Positions 1 through 23,111 of a stretch of 64,000 nt of DNA are shown in pieces. The notes beneath the pieces were generated by a model that made no database searches, had not been told where the DNA came from, and saw only the letters and a program-made list of their open reading frames with translations. The translations under genes and the position numbers were made by a program. The stretch is from Closterium sp. Naga37s-1 (taxonomy: Eukaryota; Streptophyta; Zygnematophyceae; Desmidiales; Closteriaceae), in NCBI GenBank assembly GCA_947471745.1, contig CANJKZ010000723.1:7818501-7882500 (forward strand), given 5' to 3'. Within the stretch, counting starts at the first letter, position 1. Every line of letters begins with the position of its first letter.

Positions 1-54
1 GTGTTGGTGATGGTGCCGCTAGTGTTGGTGATGGTGCCGCTAGTGTTGGTGATA
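1..54. repeat. 21-bp tandem repeat at window edge
   Basis: Two and a half copies of a 21-bp unit (GTGTTGGTGATGGTGCCGCTA) open the window. The array may continue to the left of the window. Confidence 0.8.
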
Positions 55-1683
55 GAGGTGCTATTATTCTTAGATCGCTCTTTCTCTTCTCATGTGCATG
101 CATGTGGGCTGGTGACAAGCATCACCCTTACTCTCCCTCTGGCCTCAAGCATAATTGTGCCCGCACCCTTGGTTCTCTACCTGCCTTAGCTTTTATCCGC
201 CCTGTTTAATCTTGTCGATCCACCCATTCATTGCAGAACGCCCATCAATGCCAGCTGGTGGATGCTAGAGGAGTTGTGCCTTGACCTGGAAGACGATGTG
301 GTAAAAATTGGATATACAAGGCATCGCTAAACGGTAAGTGAGTGTTGGTGCTTCTTGTTGATGCCGCCTGTTTGTTCTTAGACTCTTTGATGCCTAAAGA
401 GTGTTGCTCAATTGTCTCATTCTGCCCTGTACATATTGCCATATGCGATGTGATCCCTTCATCCTGTGTTTGCTGTGTTTTCGCCGTTCTTGCAGCTTGG
501 ATGGGTCTCGTTATTTCTAAACACACTACCACCACAGGACCGTTCATGATTTCCATTGGTACGCCTTACATTTCAACGCAACAAAAAAGCATGCAGCACG
601 ACTGTTTGGTAATCGACAGCGAAAAGGGTTCTCTGCATATGCGTGTTCATAGCCGAATGGCTTATTCATTTACGGTAGAGTGCAATTTTTTTTGTTGTAA
701 CTATATTATCAAAACATAGATACATCCGCAGTCGTAACTGTATTCTTGGAGGGCCTAGGCCGCGCCACGTAAGGCGTTGCACTTCCCCCCTATGCCAGTT
801 TACGGAGGCTGGTGGAAGGTACACGGGTTTGCGCCATATTGAGAGAAATAGGCCCGACCAACTTGCTGGCCCGTCCTCATTGCAGATCCCCTGTAACAGC
901 TTCCTCTCATCATCTGCCACCTGGCGCCACCTATCCTTTCACGGTGGAGTGCAATGTAGTACTGATAAATAAAATTGTGTCCTTTGGTGTTATACATTCT
1001 GGTTACATAATACGAGACTTTCGCCTAGTTTCGCCTGCACCGCTTTCTGTAAGGATTTACAGAATCCTTACTGAGGCACTCATTAGCGAGGCCATCCCGA
1101 GGTTCACGCGAACGAACCTGCCCTTCCTATTTCGTCGCATCGAACCACCCCCGAGTCGCCTCCGCACCAATCGCATCCATCACCGAGCCATCCTCGCCCA
1201 ACCTCCCCGCCTTGCTAGGACTTCCCCTATTTAGGCCTCGTCACTTCCATTGTATCGTCATTCAGTAATTTCCATTCTCGTTGTTATTCGTTTTACTGCG
1301 CACTCTGCAAGTTCATTCATAACACTTTCCCACAACGCTTCACTACAAGGATTTCGTAAGTTCATCGGCCACAATACTACAGTTGTATTTCCTTCTCGCA
1401 TTTTTGTTCTGTGTACGTTGCACTTGGACTCTAAATTGCGTCAGCCATGGTTCCGTGAGCAGTGGTGGTACCTTATTGTCTGTAGGGAGTGACGTGTAAC
1501 AAGTAGGATGAGCGTGCGCCAGCAACGTAAGGAGGACCCATGAGCGGGAGATTGAATCTGAAATCTCGCGCGGCTCCCGGTTGCGTCGCTGGTTCACTTT
1601 CCAGTTGTCTTATCCACTCATCCTGTCCACGTCAGCTAAAGCTGCATCCACGTTGGTGATCAGATCGCCCGAATAGAATCGCG
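55..1683. other. Intergenic, no supported gene
   Basis: Only short open frames without recognisable domains occur here. The last 400 bases lie upstream of the WDR7-like gene and presumably hold its promoter, but I see no clear TATA box. Confidence 0.6.
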
Positions 1684-14710
<13,027 letters not shown>

Positions 14711-14734
14711 TGGGATGCCGTTTCAGTGAGGCTT

Positions 14735-14853
14735 CTTTTGAGGCGCTGCAGAAGTCTGCTCAGCTGTTGGATCTACACGTGGCGTTGGAGTGGAGGCCTG
14801 ATAGGACAGTGGTGGTGCTGCTATACAATGGGGCTGTGGTGGCTACTTTCTAG
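14735..14853 (+). repeat. Tandem copy of the last WDR7-like exon
   Basis: About 95 bases ending in a stop codon repeat the final coding segment at 14611-14710 with a few substitutions. The junction at 14735-14754 reads CTTTTGAGGCGCTGCAGAAG, a degenerate version of the GGCGCC palindrome. The copy lies after the gene's own stop codon. Confidence 0.88.
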
Positions 14854-15371
14854 GGGGGATCGATCTCGTTGTGGTTACTCAGCTTTCGTATTTTCATTGG
14901 AGCTAGAGAAGGGAGAGAAGATAAGATAGGGGGAAAGGGGGGAGGATTGTACAGCATTTATGGAGCATTTCCCATAGACTCCGTAATTCAGCTGGTATGA
15001 TGCATTTACTTACTGAACTGCTTTAGCTGCAAGTGACAAACGCTTTCTTTCGGTTAGAATCTCCTAGATTAATTAAAGATGAAGATGAATGTTTCACTAC
15101 AGACGCATGTTAGGGAATGTCATCCTCGCTACACCTGTTCTACTTTCCACAAATCGACCCGCAAGATACACCCCGATACACGAAACAAACAGCCAAACCA
15201 AACAAATTTACAACTCAGTTTTCTTTTTCTGTTCGAACTCAGCTTGCGCCACTCCGCTCCGCTTCAGCATACCCACCGCTGCCATGGCTTCCCGTGGGCT
15301 CCTGGCTGCTGTCTCCCGCCGCCATCTCCTCGATCTTCCACCAACGCTGCTCATTCGCTGCGCCGGGATCT
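14854..15371. other. 3' region of WDR7-like gene and 5' region of TMEM70 gene
   Basis: Same-strand intergenic DNA. An ATG with a strong context (GCCATGG) at 15284 opens a 102-codon frame, different from the TMEM70 frame, that ends at 15589. It could be an upstream ORF or the start of a differently spliced N-terminus. Confidence 0.5.
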
Positions 15372-16463
15372 ATGCTCGCTCACTTCCCACCGATCCACTG
15401 CCCGTTTCGCCGATCGAACCTCGTATCCTCCCCACTCCTTCGCCAGATCGCCACCCTGCCTTCACGCGATCCTTCAACCCGTGCCAAATCGTCGCTGACG
15501 GCGCTACCGCGTCATGCGCTCCGCCGACACCTCCGCCGACACCTCCGCTTACCCGGAGTCCTCGCCCGATTCGCATTCGGGTCGCATAAGCCAGTAACAA
15601 CAGCACCTCTAGCAGCACAGAGCACTGCTATAGCTGCCGCGTTTGCCGCTGGTGTCAGTGTGCCCTTCGCAAGCCGTGGCTCCATCTCGACCAATTCTCG
15701 CATCTCCACCAAGCAGCAGCTGCGGCAAATCCGGCGATTTCACCAGCTGAGCCAATCGCAACAACAGGATCCACATCAGCAACCGTCAGCCGACTCCGTC
15801 CCTTTTTCTTTAGACTCCCGCGTTACAAGCGGACTCGATAACGCGGCCGTGGTGTACCAAGGGCCGTTCTCCTCCCCTCTCAGAAACGTGAAGATTCTCT
15901 CCCTCTCCACCTGCCTGCTCTCCCTCACTCTAGGACCCATCGTCACTTTCTACTCCACTGGTGCCTTATCCGCCGCAGGCGGCGCCGCAGCAGCAGCGGC
16001 CGGCGCCACCGGCGCAGCAGGCGCAGCGGGAGCAGCAGGAGCAGCAGGCGCAGCAGGCGCAGCAGGAGGGGTCGGAGCAGCAGCAGCAGCGCCAGGCGCA
16101 GCCGCCGCGAACGTACTCCTTAAAGGCAGCATCGCTGGAACGCTAGCCCTTTTCAGCACAGCCACCACAGCAACCCTACACTGGGTAGGCTCCCCCTACG
16201 TCCGCAGCATTAGATTCCGTAGAGGCGCGCCGAGCATGCTGATAGAAACCCTCTCCTGGATGGGCACCCCTATGCGATCCACTGTGAATCTCCGCGATAT
16301 CGCCGCTGCGCCCAAGGGCAACCGGCCGCTACAGCCGACGTTTGTAGCGGGAGGGAAGGAGTATTACGTGGATCTGGATCTGGTGGAGTGCCCTGAGCTG
16401 AGGCGACGACTGGAGAGGGTGGCAGCAGGGCATGGTGCAGACTCTGTAGGCTCGCATGACTGA
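15372..16463 (+). CDS. TMEM70-family mitochondrial membrane protein
   Basis: TMEM70 proteins sit in the mitochondrial inner membrane and, in animals, assist assembly of the ATP synthase c-ring and complex I. From the chosen ATG the product is 363 residues. The first 75 are rich in Arg and Ser without acidic residues (a presequence type), followed by a variable linker. The family core begins at VVYQGPFSSPLRNVKILSLS, with one hydrophobic hairpin strand (CLLSLTLGPIVTFYSTG), an Ala-Gly insert of about 45 residues, and a second membrane segment (IAGTLALFSTATTATLHW). The SPYVRSIRF motif and a GKEYYVDLDL tail follow. The same frame is open from an ATG at 15117, and a stronger-context ATG at 15284 lies in another frame, so the start is unsure. 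No intron is needed. Confidence 0.72.
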   Translation: MLAHFPPIHCPFRRSNLVSSPLLRQIATLPSRDPSTRAKSSLTALPRHALRRHLRRHLRLPGVLARFAFGSHKPVTTAPLAAQSTAIAAAFAAGVSVPFASRGSISTNSRISTKQQLRQIRRFHQLSQSQQQDPHQQPSADSVPFSLDSRVTSGLDNAAVVYQGPFSSPLRNVKILSLSTCLLSLTLGPIVTFYSTGALSAAGGAAAAAAGATGAAGAAGAAGAAGAAGAAGGVGAAAAAPGAAAANVLLKGSIAGTLALFSTATTATLHWVGSPYVRSIRFRRGAPSMLIETLSWMGTPMRSTVNLRDIAAAPKGNRPLQPTFVAGGKEYYVDLDLVECPELRRRLERVAAGHGADSVGSHD

Positions 16464-16482
16464 CTCGAGTGTGCATGGTTGA

Positions 16483-16503
16483 GTTTTAGGGTCGACTCAA
16501 AAC
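16483..16503. repeat. GTCGAC-centred imperfect palindrome
   Basis: GTTTTAGGGTCGACTCAAAAC lies 20 bases after the TMEM70 stop codon, at the junction with the first downstream copy of the gene's end. Confidence 0.75.
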
Positions 16504-16512
16504 GAGAGAACG

Positions 16513-16820
16513 TTGGTAGCGGGAGGGAAGGAGTATTACGTGGATCTGGATCTGGTGGAGCGCTCCGAGCTGAGGCGACGGCTGGAGAGAGTGGCTGCAT
16601 GGCATGGAGCAGCAGATTCTGTAGGCTCGCATTACTGACTTGCACTTGAGAGTGTGCATGGTTGAGCGTGCCCTGTTGAGCGTGCCCTGTTGAGCGTGCA
16701 TGGAGTGGAGTGCTCTGAACTGAGGAGACACGGCTGGAGAGAGTGGCAGCAGGGCATGGCGCAGAATCTGTAGGCTCGCATCGCATGTCTGACTGTGCGC
16801 TTGAGTCTGTATGTTCGACT
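16513..16820 (+). repeat. Two decayed copies of TMEM70 3' end
   Basis: 16513-16665 repeats the gene from GTAGCGGGAGGGAAGGAGTA through the stop region, with many substitutions. 16690-16815 repeats a shorter part from GGAGTGCTCTGAACTGAGG. Neither is needed for the intact gene upstream. Confidence 0.85.
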
Positions 16821-17491
16821 CTCCTTGTTTTAAGTCTGCATGCATGCATGCATGATCAATTCCTGTGTGATTGAGTCCAGATAATTAATTGACTGTGACT
16901 TAGCGCTGGGGCCGCCGTGGTGAGTGGTCGTGACCTTCGATAGTTGTGTAGCAGGCAGGCAGGACGAGTGGTAAGGTGGGAATGCTGGTGTTCTAGACAC
17001 GTCCCGTGAGTCAACACTTTGATGCGGTGTGGGGAGATACTACAGAGGATATTGGTGGCACAGTAAGGATTGGGGGGGGGGGGGGCGGGGTAAATGGTAG
17101 TGAGGAGGTGAGTAAAGAGGATGTACGGTACCGGTACTAATGCTGTCTGAATTACTGTACCTTGCTGTACCAAGCTGGGTAGATGATACTAAGTATCACA
17201 ACTGTCAGAGGTCCACTGGTGATCCTTGATTGATCCTAGGGAAGGGTTACAGGCACGGTGGCCTGGGGGGTTATGGGCGCACTCACCCGCTCCACAAACA
17301 AGCCATTTTATCCCAGTGATAAGTGGTTGGGATTCTGACAACAACTGCATGTCAGCAATAACCATGCACTGTCCTCAAAACCATAATCGAGATCAGAACA
17401 TACCAAAAAGAGTATGAGTGTCTCAGGGCGTGTTCCTACGTCTTCATATCAGGAAACCTCGTACGGTATCAAGAATGTACTTTTTGCTTGG
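16821..17491. other. Intergenic
   Basis: No gene seen. It includes a G run at 17071-17086 and, at 17411-17439, AGTATGAGTGT...GTGTTCCTAC, which is inverted on the far side of the gypsy element at 23519-23537. Confidence 0.6.
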
Positions 17492-17817
17492 TGTTACGGG
17501 TGCAATGAATCGAAGTAGCGAGAATTGCACTAAGGTGTCAACGAGTACAAAAATGTGAGCGAAGGCATGAGCGAACATTTATATGCGAAGCATGCAAACG
17601 GTAACGCGGTGCGTGCGAGCTAGCCAGTGCTATGCTGGCAGCGAGGCTCGGGCTAGTCCCGAAGCGTAGGCCGACACGGCCGGGCCAGCAGTGCGAGGTT
17701 TGGTGAAACAGTGCGCAGTAACGGGCGAAGTTCCGTTAGCAGTAACGGGCGAACAACGGCTGTTGCTGTACGCGATGTAGTCGGGCTCCGTAAGGAATGC
17801 CGAGAAAAATCCTTACA
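17492..17817 (-). repeat. Gypsy 3' LTR
   Basis: 326 bp, TGTTACGGGTGC to CCTTACA as read on the plus strand. It matches the LTR at 23112-23439 with a few substitutions and a rearranged patch around 17710. Confidence 0.93.
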
Positions 17818-17837
17818 CTACCCCCCCCCCCTCAAGA
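17818..17837 (-). promoter_or_regulatory. Gypsy polypurine tract
   Basis: On the minus strand a run of about 13 G follows GA and ends in TAG directly at the LTR. This is the expected site of plus-strand DNA priming. Confidence 0.75.
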
Positions 17838-17903
17838 AGCCCCCTCCGCTACGCGAGTGCGTGTATGTCGCGGAATCCCCGGCTCCTCAGGTACACTTGC
17901 AGG

Positions 17904-18323
17904 CAGGGCTGACTTTTCGAATAAAACCACTCTGATTTTTTTGGCCCCCCAATTTTTTTTAGTTTGAGGCCCATTTTCCAAAAAGTGAATACTCTGATTT
18001 CTCAGGAACCAGAGAAGTATAACTCTGAAAATTTTATAATTCATAGACTAAGGCAGGTTTTCCTACTAACGAACCTTTTGCACAAGTTCGGAGGGATGGG
18101 TTTTCCTCGAAGTAACAGGTATGGCGAAGGGGAGTTCGTACTCTGTAGTATGAAAACTCATTATCCGGTAAGCAAGTTCTCTGAATTTTTCAGTATCGAA
18201 AAAACCATTAGTCTGAAGCACTCATTTTTCAAAACCAGCCAACTCTGAAAAATCAGGAATGTCAGGAAAATAGTCTGAAATTTCAGACAATCAGACTAAA
18301 ATAGTCTGATATCGTCAGCCCTG
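17904..18323. mobile_element. hAT-type MITE nested in gypsy pol
   Basis: 420 bp bounded by 10-bp terminal inverted repeats CAGGGCTGAC and GTCAGCCCTG, flanked by the 8-bp target duplication CTTGCAGG (17896-17903 and 18324-18331). Eight-base duplications and CAGGG termini are typical of hAT elements. It has no coding capacity and is AT-rich, with repeated ACTCTGAAA motifs and a short palindrome, TCTGAAATTTCAGA, near the right end. Confidence 0.92.
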
Positions 18324-21300
18324 CTTGCAGGGCAGGGTGGTTTTCAATGTTGGCCAGGGACACCCAGCTATCCTCAGTTGGCGTGCGGTCCTTCCAGCGA
18401 ACGAGGAATTCAATCCTCCTGATTCCCGTGGGGTGTCGAATCCGATGGCTCAGGATTTTTTCGGGCTCGATGATCGGCTCCGATGCAGGGCGAGTCATGG
18501 ATGGCGGGCGGTGGCGAGGCAATTGGCTTGTGGTTGGGATGTATGGGCGAAGCAAGCTGACGTGGAACGAAGGGCTGATGTACCATTCGGTCGGTAACAG
18601 TAGGTGCGCGGTTACTGGCGTGATCATGTGGCTGATTTGGAATGGGCCACAGTAGCGCGGTCGCAGTTTTGGTACGTCGGGCAGTCGCAGGTTTTGCGTG
18701 TCGAGCAGTACGTAATCCCCTGACTGGTAGGTGACGGGTCGGCGGTGGCGGTCGGCGTTGCGCTTAGCGATGACATTTGCTTTTTTAATTGCTTCTGCAG
18801 CTCTGGTGCGGGCAGCTTGCAGAATTTCGGCGAATTGTTGTGCACGTGGTGTCGGATTGTCCGGACTCGGCGTCATGGGCACTGTAGGATTTTGCCCGTA
18901 GTTCAGGTAGAAGGGGGACTGCTGCGTCGTCGCTGACGTGGCGTTGTTGTACGCGAACTCGATCAGCGGCAGCTGCTGTTCCCAAGTCGTGGGGTCGTCG
19001 CACGTGGCACGAATCAACTGCTCCATCGTCTGATTCGTCCGCTCCGTTTGGCCGTCGGTCTCAGGGTGGTACGACGAACTGAACTGTAGCCTGGTCCCGA
19101 ACTGCTCCCAGAGGTTTTTCCAGAAGTTGCTGGTAAACTTCGTGTCCCTGTCGCTGATAATCGCTGCTGGTATCCCGTGCAGGCGAACAACGGCTGCGAT
19201 GAACAGACGAGCGGTCTCCTCGGCTGAGATCGACTTTTTGCACGCAGCGAAGTGTGCCATCTTCGTCAGCCTGTCAACGACGACCATCACCGCGTCGTTA
19301 CCCCCAGGGTTCGAAGGTAACCCTGTGACGAAGTCCATGGTAACCTGCTGCCAGGCGCGCTCGGGCGGTGGTATCGGCTGCAATTGACCCGCCTTCCGCT
19401 TCCTCGAGCTCTTCATCACCTGACACGTGGGGCACGAACCCACGTGCTGCTGTACGTCGGTCAACAGCTCCGGCCAGTAATAATACCGCTGCAGTTGCTG
19501 TCGCGTTTTTCCTACCCCAAAGTGTCCCGAGGTAATTCCGTCGTGTGCCTCCTGCAGTAGCAGCTCCCTCAGTAGTGAGTACGCAGGTACCCAGATGCGG
19601 TTGGTGCCTGTTTTTACGTAATAAACTCCTTTAGCTTCTGCCAGTTGCTGTGAGTTTCCAGTCGTGAAAAATGGGTCGGTGCGGTATCCGTGGGTGAATA
19701 GGCCTGTTAACAGCGGGTTGGTCTGGGCGAGTAGGATGGCGTGGAGTTGGGCGGTAGGGCGGGTGAGTGCGTCGGCGATGTTGGATGCGCCTTTCTTGTA
19801 CGTAACCGTGTAGTGGAAGTTGGACTCGAGGTAGTCCAGCCAGCGAATTTGTCGCGGATTGAGATTTGGTTGGGCGCGTAAGTACTGTAGTGATCGGTGG
19901 TCTGTCCGTACTGTCACGTCGGCGCCAGTCAGGTAACACCGCCAAACCTTGAACGCGTGCACGATCGCCAACATTTCGCGGTCGTGTATCGGGTAGTTGC
20001 GTTCGGGCGGGTGCAGTTTGCGGGACTCGTACGCGATTGGCCGGAGGCCGTTCCCGAAATCCTGCAACAGTACTGCTCCCACAGCGATGTCACTTGCGTC
20101 AGTGACGAGCTCGAACGGACGGTGTGGATCGGCGATGTGAAGCACGGGCGGTGAGCACAAAATGTTTTTGAGGGACGAGAAGGCAACTTGCTCTTTCTCC
20201 CCCCACGTGTACTCAACCCCCTTCCTCAGCAGGTCAGTCAACGGGGCAGTCAGCTTCGCCATGTCGGGGACGAACCGGCGCACGTAGTTGACGAACCCCA
20301 GAAAACTCTGCAACTCTGTCAAGTTGGTCGGCGCGTGCCAAGCCTGAATCGTCGCAATTTTCTTCGGGTCTATTTCCACTCCTGCGGCTGAAATAACGTG
20401 TCCCAAAAACTCCAGACGGTCCTGTAAAAATTCACACTTGGACGCTTTTGTCAGTAGGCGGTTCTCACTCAGTATTTTAAAAACTGCTTCGATGTCCTGT
20501 AAGTGCTGTGCTCTGTCAGGGCTGTAAATCAGTATGTCGTCCAGGTATACTATGACGCACTTATCTAAGAGTGGGCGGAAAGCTTCGTTCATGGTCATTT
20601 GGAAAGTGGCGGGGGCGTTGGTCAGTCCGAAGGGCATGACGGTGTATTTGAAGGATCCGTAGCGTGTTCGGAATGCGGTTTTAGGGCAGTCGGGCGGATT
20701 GACACGAATCTGATGGTAACCCCCCCGGAGGTCGATTTTCGAGAAAACCCGGGCTGTGCGCAGTTGGTCGATCAGTTCGTCGGCTCGTGGGATGGGGTAA
20801 CGGGATTTGATGGTAACCCTGTTCAGTGCTCTGTAATCGATGCACATGCGAAATCCCCCGTCTTTTTTCGGTGTAAACAGTATCGGTGCTGCGAAAGGCG
20901 ACGAACTAGGGCGAATGAACTCCTTCTCGAGCAGGTAATCGAGCTGCTTCCTCAGTTCGTCCAGTTCGGGCTGGGTCAGTCGGAACTGTCGCTGTACTGT
21001 TGGCTGTGCCCCCGGTTCCAATTCTATTCTGTGATCGTGCGGTCGCTGAGGTGGCAGTCCCGTCGGTAAGTCGTCCGGGAAAATGTCGCTGTACTGCTTC
21101 AACAGTGCTGCCAGGTCACTCGGTACGTCGGTCAGCAGTTTCTGCAAATCCCCTCCCTTGTCTGATGCCTCGGCTTCCCGAATGTCGACCGCGTACACGT
21201 CAGCTCCCGCCGCTACGGCGCGTTTCATCGTGATCGCGTTGACACGCACCGACGAAGACTCAGGCGAGCCCCAGCGAGGTAGGGCGATGTGGTTACCGTT

Positions 21301-21705
21301 CACTCGCACGGTGCAGTCACCCGTCGTCCAGTCGATTCGCGGATTGTGTCGTCGCAACCAATCACGCCCGAGTAAAATATCGGTTCCGTCGAGGGTCGTT
21401 GCGAGCATTTCTTGGCTAAATGTGAAGTTACCCCCGCATCGAATCCGAACCCGGTCTACGCGTTCCCGTATTGCCAGCGGCGTGCCGTCTACCAGTCGTG
21501 CGTCGATCTCAGGTAAACATCTGTCCAGTGGCAGTCGCAGTTTTCGTGCTGTAGCAGTGTTGATGAGGCTGTGGCTGGCTCCCCCGTCTACGAAGATTTT
21601 AACTAAGTCCGTCCCGATTTTCCCACTAAGCAGTATAGGGCTGTCTACCGTAGTACCCTCCTTATTCGGCCGGGTGTGGTCGATTGCGTGAACCGGCACA
21701 ATCAC
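18283..21705 (-). CDS. pol: Gypsy pol polyprotein (PR-RT-RH-IN-chromodomain)
   Basis: Domains in order: an aspartic protease region with VDGGASHSLI, where the usual D-T/S-G is D-G-G; reverse transcriptase with FRMCIDYRALN and the catalytic YLDD; RNase H with ELVTDAS; integrase zinc finger ending CPTCQ; integrase core with TMDFVTGLP, SDRDTKF and the HPETDGQTERTNQ block; and a C-terminal chromodomain with EFLVRWKDRTPTEDSW. The frame is open upstream of the listed start and overlaps the gag end in the -1 frame, so expression probably needs frameshifting. The last codons (18283-18323) come from the nested MITE; without it the frame would end at 17849-17851. Confidence 0.93.
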   Translation of the reverse strand: MIVPVHAIDHTRPNKEGTTVDSPILLSGKIGTDLVKIFVDGGASHSLINTATARKLRLPLDRCLPEIDARLVDGTPLAIRERVDRVRIRCGGNFTFSQEMLATTLDGTDILLGRDWLRRHNPRIDWTTGDCTVRVNGNHIALPRWGSPESSSVRVNAITMKRAVAAGADVYAVDIREAEASDKGGDLQKLLTDVPSDLAALLKQYSDIFPDDLPTGLPPQRPHDHRIELEPGAQPTVQRQFRLTQPELDELRKQLDYLLEKEFIRPSSSPFAAPILFTPKKDGGFRMCIDYRALNRVTIKSRYPIPRADELIDQLRTARVFSKIDLRGGYHQIRVNPPDCPKTAFRTRYGSFKYTVMPFGLTNAPATFQMTMNEAFRPLLDKCVIVYLDDILIYSPDRAQHLQDIEAVFKILSENRLLTKASKCEFLQDRLEFLGHVISAAGVEIDPKKIATIQAWHAPTNLTELQSFLGFVNYVRRFVPDMAKLTAPLTDLLRKGVEYTWGEKEQVAFSSLKNILCSPPVLHIADPHRPFELVTDASDIAVGAVLLQDFGNGLRPIAYESRKLHPPERNYPIHDREMLAIVHAFKVWRCYLTGADVTVRTDHRSLQYLRAQPNLNPRQIRWLDYLESNFHYTVTYKKGASNIADALTRPTAQLHAILLAQTNPLLTGLFTHGYRTDPFFTTGNSQQLAEAKGVYYVKTGTNRIWVPAYSLLRELLLQEAHDGITSGHFGVGKTRQQLQRYYYWPELLTDVQQHVGSCPTCQVMKSSRKRKAGQLQPIPPPERAWQQVTMDFVTGLPSNPGGNDAVMVVVDRLTKMAHFAACKKSISAEETARLFIAAVVRLHGIPAAIISDRDTKFTSNFWKNLWEQFGTRLQFSSSYHPETDGQTERTNQTMEQLIRATCDDPTTWEQQLPLIEFAYNNATSATTQQSPFYLNYGQNPTVPMTPSPDNPTPRAQQFAEILQAARTRAAEAIKKANVIAKRNADRHRRPVTYQSGDYVLLDTQNLRLPDVPKLRPRYCGPFQISHMITPVTAHLLLPTEWYISPSFHVSLLRPYIPTTSQLPRHRPPSMTRPASEPIIEPEKILSHRIRHPTGIRRIEFLVRWKDRTPTEDSWVSLANIENHPALQAGLTISDYFSLIV

Positions 21706-21764
21706 TCGGTGAGGGTCGGTTGGGTCGGGCGAGCGGCGTGACCTGTCAGTAGAGGGCCCGTCTG

Positions 21765-22928
21765 CTACTGACTCCCAGCGTTTCCCTGCTGCTTGGTCTG
21801 TTTCTGCTGCTCAGCTTCCCCCTTTCCCTTAGCGTTTTCCGGGCATTCGCTCTTGCGGTGTCCCGGCCGATTACACGCGAAGCAACGCCCTTTGAACGGT
21901 GCGGCAGCGGCATTCGCGGCGACGGCACGTATCGTAGCGCCCTCGTTCGTCCCACGAGACCGATGTCCCCAGTTGCTGCTACTGCCGTAGGACCCCGGTC
22001 TCGGTCGGCGGAAGAAGTCGAGTTTCTCCGCCATAGCGAGAATCTCCTGAAAATCGGTGACGCCGCGAAGCTGAATTTCTTGAGCGATGTCGTGCTTCAG
22101 GCCGCCGATGTAGCGGTCGATGCGCTCGCTCTCATGCATGTAGCCCACTTGCTCGCATAGCGCCAGAAACCCGCTGGTGTAGTCCTGGACTGAACCGAGT
22201 TGGCGCCAAGTGCGGAGCTTCTGTCGCGCCGCGATCGAAGCCGCAATTGGCTCAAATCGAGCGCGCAGACCTGCGCACCACGCGTCCCGCGTGCGATATT
22301 GGGGCACCTCCACGAAGTACGACGGCGCCCAGGGTCCGGTTTGTTCTTCCCGTGTCGGTAGAGTCGCGTAGTCATTCGGCTTCGTGACGATGACGCGCCA
22401 CCAGTCCATGGCGGGTCCTCGCAGCAGCGACACGGCGTAGCGAATTTTCGTCGAATCCTCCGAGACGTAGTTGGCGTCGAAAAACACGTTCATCGTGAAC
22501 AACCACGCCTGAACGGTAGGACCACCCCGTTGACTCGGGTCAAAGCATGGCGGACGCTGCGGCTTCAGCGGCATCGGTGACGGCAGTCCCGAATCGTGGG
22601 TCGGTGCCGAAATCGTGACGCGAGGTTGACTTGGGGCCGCATTCGTCGCTCCGGGGTGTGTCGTGCCGTGGTCGTCGTCTCCGTCGGGGCGGACGACGCC
22701 ATCACTGGCCGCGCTCGCGGGTTGCCCCACACTTCCGTGCTGTGATGTCTGTGGTGCGGGCTGAATCGGAGTGCCAGGTGCTTGGGATTGTGCCCTTGTG
22801 AGGTCGTTTTGCAGGGACGAGCGTTCTGCCGTCAGCGTCGCAATTTCCTCGGCGCTCTCGCGGATTTGTCGCAGCAGATCGTTCAAATGCTCCTGCGTGA
22901 GAGTCGTGACGTCGATGTGTTCGGCCAT
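21765..22928 (-). CDS. gag: Gypsy gag with CCHC knuckle
   Basis: 387-residue gag. It has a coiled N-terminus (IRESAEEIATLTAERSS), a Pro-rich linker, a retrotransposon gag core (WLFTMNVFFDANYV, then the WWRV region) and one zinc knuckle, CFACNRPGHRKSEC. It ends with a Lys/Gln-rich tail and a stop inside the overlap with pol. The start ATG lies about 165 bp inside the 5' LTR edge. Confidence 0.9.
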   Translation of the reverse strand: MAEHIDVTTLTQEHLNDLLRQIRESAEEIATLTAERSSLQNDLTRAQSQAPGTPIQPAPQTSQHGSVGQPASAASDGVVRPDGDDDHGTTHPGATNAAPSQPRVTISAPTHDSGLPSPMPLKPQRPPCFDPSQRGGPTVQAWLFTMNVFFDANYVSEDSTKIRYAVSLLRGPAMDWWRVIVTKPNDYATLPTREEQTGPWAPSYFVEVPQYRTRDAWCAGLRARFEPIAASIAARQKLRTWRQLGSVQDYTSGFLALCEQVGYMHESERIDRYIGGLKHDIAQEIQLRGVTDFQEILAMAEKLDFFRRPRPGSYGSSSNWGHRSRGTNEGATIRAVAANAAAAPFKGRCFACNRPGHRKSECPENAKGKGEAEQQKQTKQQGNAGSQ

Positions 22929-23093
22929 TTCGAAGGACGTCGGCTCGTCTTAGTCTAGGCGCAGTCGTGGCTGCACGCGTTTACGAGAGAACGCGAGGAC
23001 AGCGGCTCCTAGGTGCTAAGGTACGTAAGTCCCTTCGAGTGAAAAATCAAAAGTTGATTTCCTGGGGTGCGGAGATGCGCGGTCCGAAAGAAA

Positions 23094-23109
23094 GGGGCTC
23101 TGAATACCA
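23094..23109 (-). promoter_or_regulatory. Gypsy primer-binding site
   Basis: On the minus strand TGGTATTCAGAGCCCC begins 2 nt after the 5' LTR. It resembles the initiator-Met tRNA site TGGTATCAGAGCC with one extra T. Confidence 0.75.
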
Positions 23110-23111
23110 AG

